Origin: Solirubrobacter sp044865965
GTDB lineage: Bacteria > Actinomycetota > Thermoleophilia > Solirubrobacterales > Solirubrobacteraceae
Reading direction: 5' to 3'
Length of the DNA: 14,293 bases
Assembly (NCBI GenBank): GCA_044865965.1
Contig: JBIOTP010000131.1
Location: forward strand, 1 to 14,293
Each line of letters starts with the position of its first letter. Position 1 is the first letter of the stretch. The notes under the pieces were generated by a model, which made no database searches, was not told the origin of the DNA, and saw only the letters and a list, made by a program, of their open reading frames with translations. Below, one piece after another: positions 13,310-14,293 of the stretch. The translations under genes were made by a program, and so were the position numbers.

Positions 13310-14293
13310 GCGCGACCCCGAACGTGTGCTGCGGGGCCCAGCACAGCTGCACCTCGCGCCCCACGGCCAGCGCCTCGGGCTGGCCGCCCTCGGTGTTCTG
13401 GGCGAAGACGGTCAGCTCCTCGCCGCCCGCGGTCTTGACGAGGTACTGGATCGAGATGCCCAGGAAGGCGGCGACGACGATCGTGCCGCGCAGCACGTTG
13501 GCCCCGTCGGGTTCGGGCCGGCCGGCGGGCACGAGCGTGATCTTCTCCGGCCGCACGCCGACGCGCACCGCGTCGGTCTGGTGGGGGCCGATGCACGAGG
13601 GGGGCACGCGCAGCGTCGCGCCGTCGTGGGTCTCCACGCGCGCGAGGCCGTTCTCGGCCGCCTTCACGCGCGCGTCGACGAGGTTCGAGATGCCCAGGAA
13701 GTTCGCCACGAACTCGGTTCGGGGGCCCTCGTAGAGCTCGGCGCCCGTGCCGGCCTGCTCGATCCTGCCGCTGTTCATGACCGCGATCGTGTCGGCCATG
13801 CTCATGGCCTCCTCCTGGTCGTGCGTCACGTGGACGAACGTGATGCCGACCTCCTGCTGGATCCGCTTGAGCTCGATCTGGAGCTGCTTGCGCAGGCGCA
13901 GGTCGAGCGCGCCGAGCGGCTCGTCGAGCAGCAGCGCGCGCGGACGGTTGACCAGCGCGCGGGCGAGCGCCACGCGCTGCTGCTGGCCGCCGGAGAGCTG
14001 CGCCGGCTTGCGCTTGGCGAGGTGGCCGAGCTGGACGAGGTCGAGCGTCTCGGCGACGCGCCGGCGCACCTCGTCGCGGCCGACCTTGCGGCGCTCGAGC
14101 CCGAACGCGACGTTGCGCTCGACCGTGAGGTGCGGGAACAGCGCGTAGGACTGGAAGACCGTGTTGACGTCGCGCCGGTAGGGCGGGTGGTCGGTGACGT
14201 CGGCGCCGCCGAGGTAGACGCGGCCGGCGGTGGGGTCCTCGAACCCGCCGACCATCCGCAGCGTCGTCGTCTTGCCGCAGCCCGACGGGCCGA
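13302..14293 (-). CDS. potA: Polyamine-type ABC importer ATP-binding protein PotA (5' end outside window)
   Basis: The visible 329 residues begin inside the Walker A loop, GPSGCGKTT, so only the N-terminus (perhaps 40-50 residues) is missing. The Q-loop is VFQSYALFPHLTV, with Q47 in window numbering. The ABC signature is LSGGQQQRVALARAL (99-113), Walker B ALLLDEPLGALD with D123 and E124, and the switch histidine H157 (VTHDQEEAM). From about residue 205 onward are the C-terminal TOBE regulatory domains (VRVGVRPEKITLV). All catalytic residues are present, so the ATPase should be active and power the PotB-PotC channel from the cytoplasm. It is first of the four visible genes and overlaps potD by 8 nt (ATGACTGA). 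The operon promoter is outside the window. Confidence 0.95.
   Translation of the reverse strand, partial: GPSGCGKTTTLRMVGGFEDPTAGRVYLGGADVTDHPPYRRDVNTVFQSYALFPHLTVERNVAFGLERRKVGRDEVRRRVAETLDLVQLGHLAKRKPAQLSGGQQQRVALARALVNRPRALLLDEPLGALDLRLRKQLQIELKRIQQEVGITFVHVTHDQEEAMSMADTIAVMNSGRIEQAGTGAELYEGPRTEFVANFLGISNLVDARVKAAENGLARVETHDGATLRVPPSCIGPHQTDAVRVGVRPEKITLVPAGRPEPDGANVLRGTIVVAAFLGISIQYLVKTAGGEELTVFAQNTEGGQPEALAVGREVQLCWAPQHTFGVAHD

Noticed and set aside
1..14293. CRISPR array, tRNA, rRNA, prophage or complete insertion sequence
   Set aside because: No regularly spaced repeats, RNA-gene signatures, transposase or phage genes were seen. Apart from the ABC remnant and the palindromes the window is filled by ordinary housekeeping, transport and signalling genes.

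Overview
The window is very GC-rich chromosomal DNA, densely coded on both strands with tight spacing. High GC, alanine/arginine-rich proteins, GTG starts and few strong Shine-Dalgarno sites fit an actinobacterium. The predicted flagellar-type (sigma-28) promoters, the chemoreceptor and the HD-GYP protein point to a motile one. Solirubrobacterales or another Thermoleophilia lineage is my best guess, but it is inference from style; no marker gene is present to settle it.

Layout. (1) 1-4202, plus strand: an amino-acid biosynthesis run. It holds the C-terminal part of ilvC (ketol-acid reductoisomerase), a TPR-like protein ending in a SEC-C zinc motif, a class V aminotransferase of the serine-pyruvate/alanine-glyoxylate type, and serA (D-3-phosphoglycerate dehydrogenase with ACT domain). 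The last two overlap by 4 nt, so the aminotransferase probably supplies a serine-pathway transamination step. (2) 4211-6351: a DHA2-family 14-TM drug exporter (minus) and a divergent TetR regulator (plus). They share an AT-rich intergenic region with a TTGACA-type promoter and two operator-like sites. (3) 6345-6416: a 31-bp near-perfect palindrome with a partial second copy, lying between convergent genes and overlapping the tetR stop codon. (4) 6419-10368: a signalling/motility pair. A membrane-anchored HD-GYP protein (minus) and a methyl-accepting chemotaxis protein (plus) are divergent, and each is preceded by a sigma-28-like promoter. Between them lies the C-terminal remnant of a sugar-type ABC ATPase gene, with an internal deletion and a frame change. 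(5) 10378-14293, minus strand: a potA-potD-potB-potC polyamine-type ABC importer operon. The genes overlap or nearly touch; potA runs off the right edge. The binding protein has a combined Tat and lipoprotein signal.

I see no CRISPR array, tRNA, rRNA, complete insertion sequence or prophage. I do not see a convincing wholly new system. The most informative signals are in the DNA between the genes: the paired sigma-28-like promoters, the tandem TetR operators and the palindromic repeat. After those come the serA-coupled aminotransferase and the decayed ABC gene.
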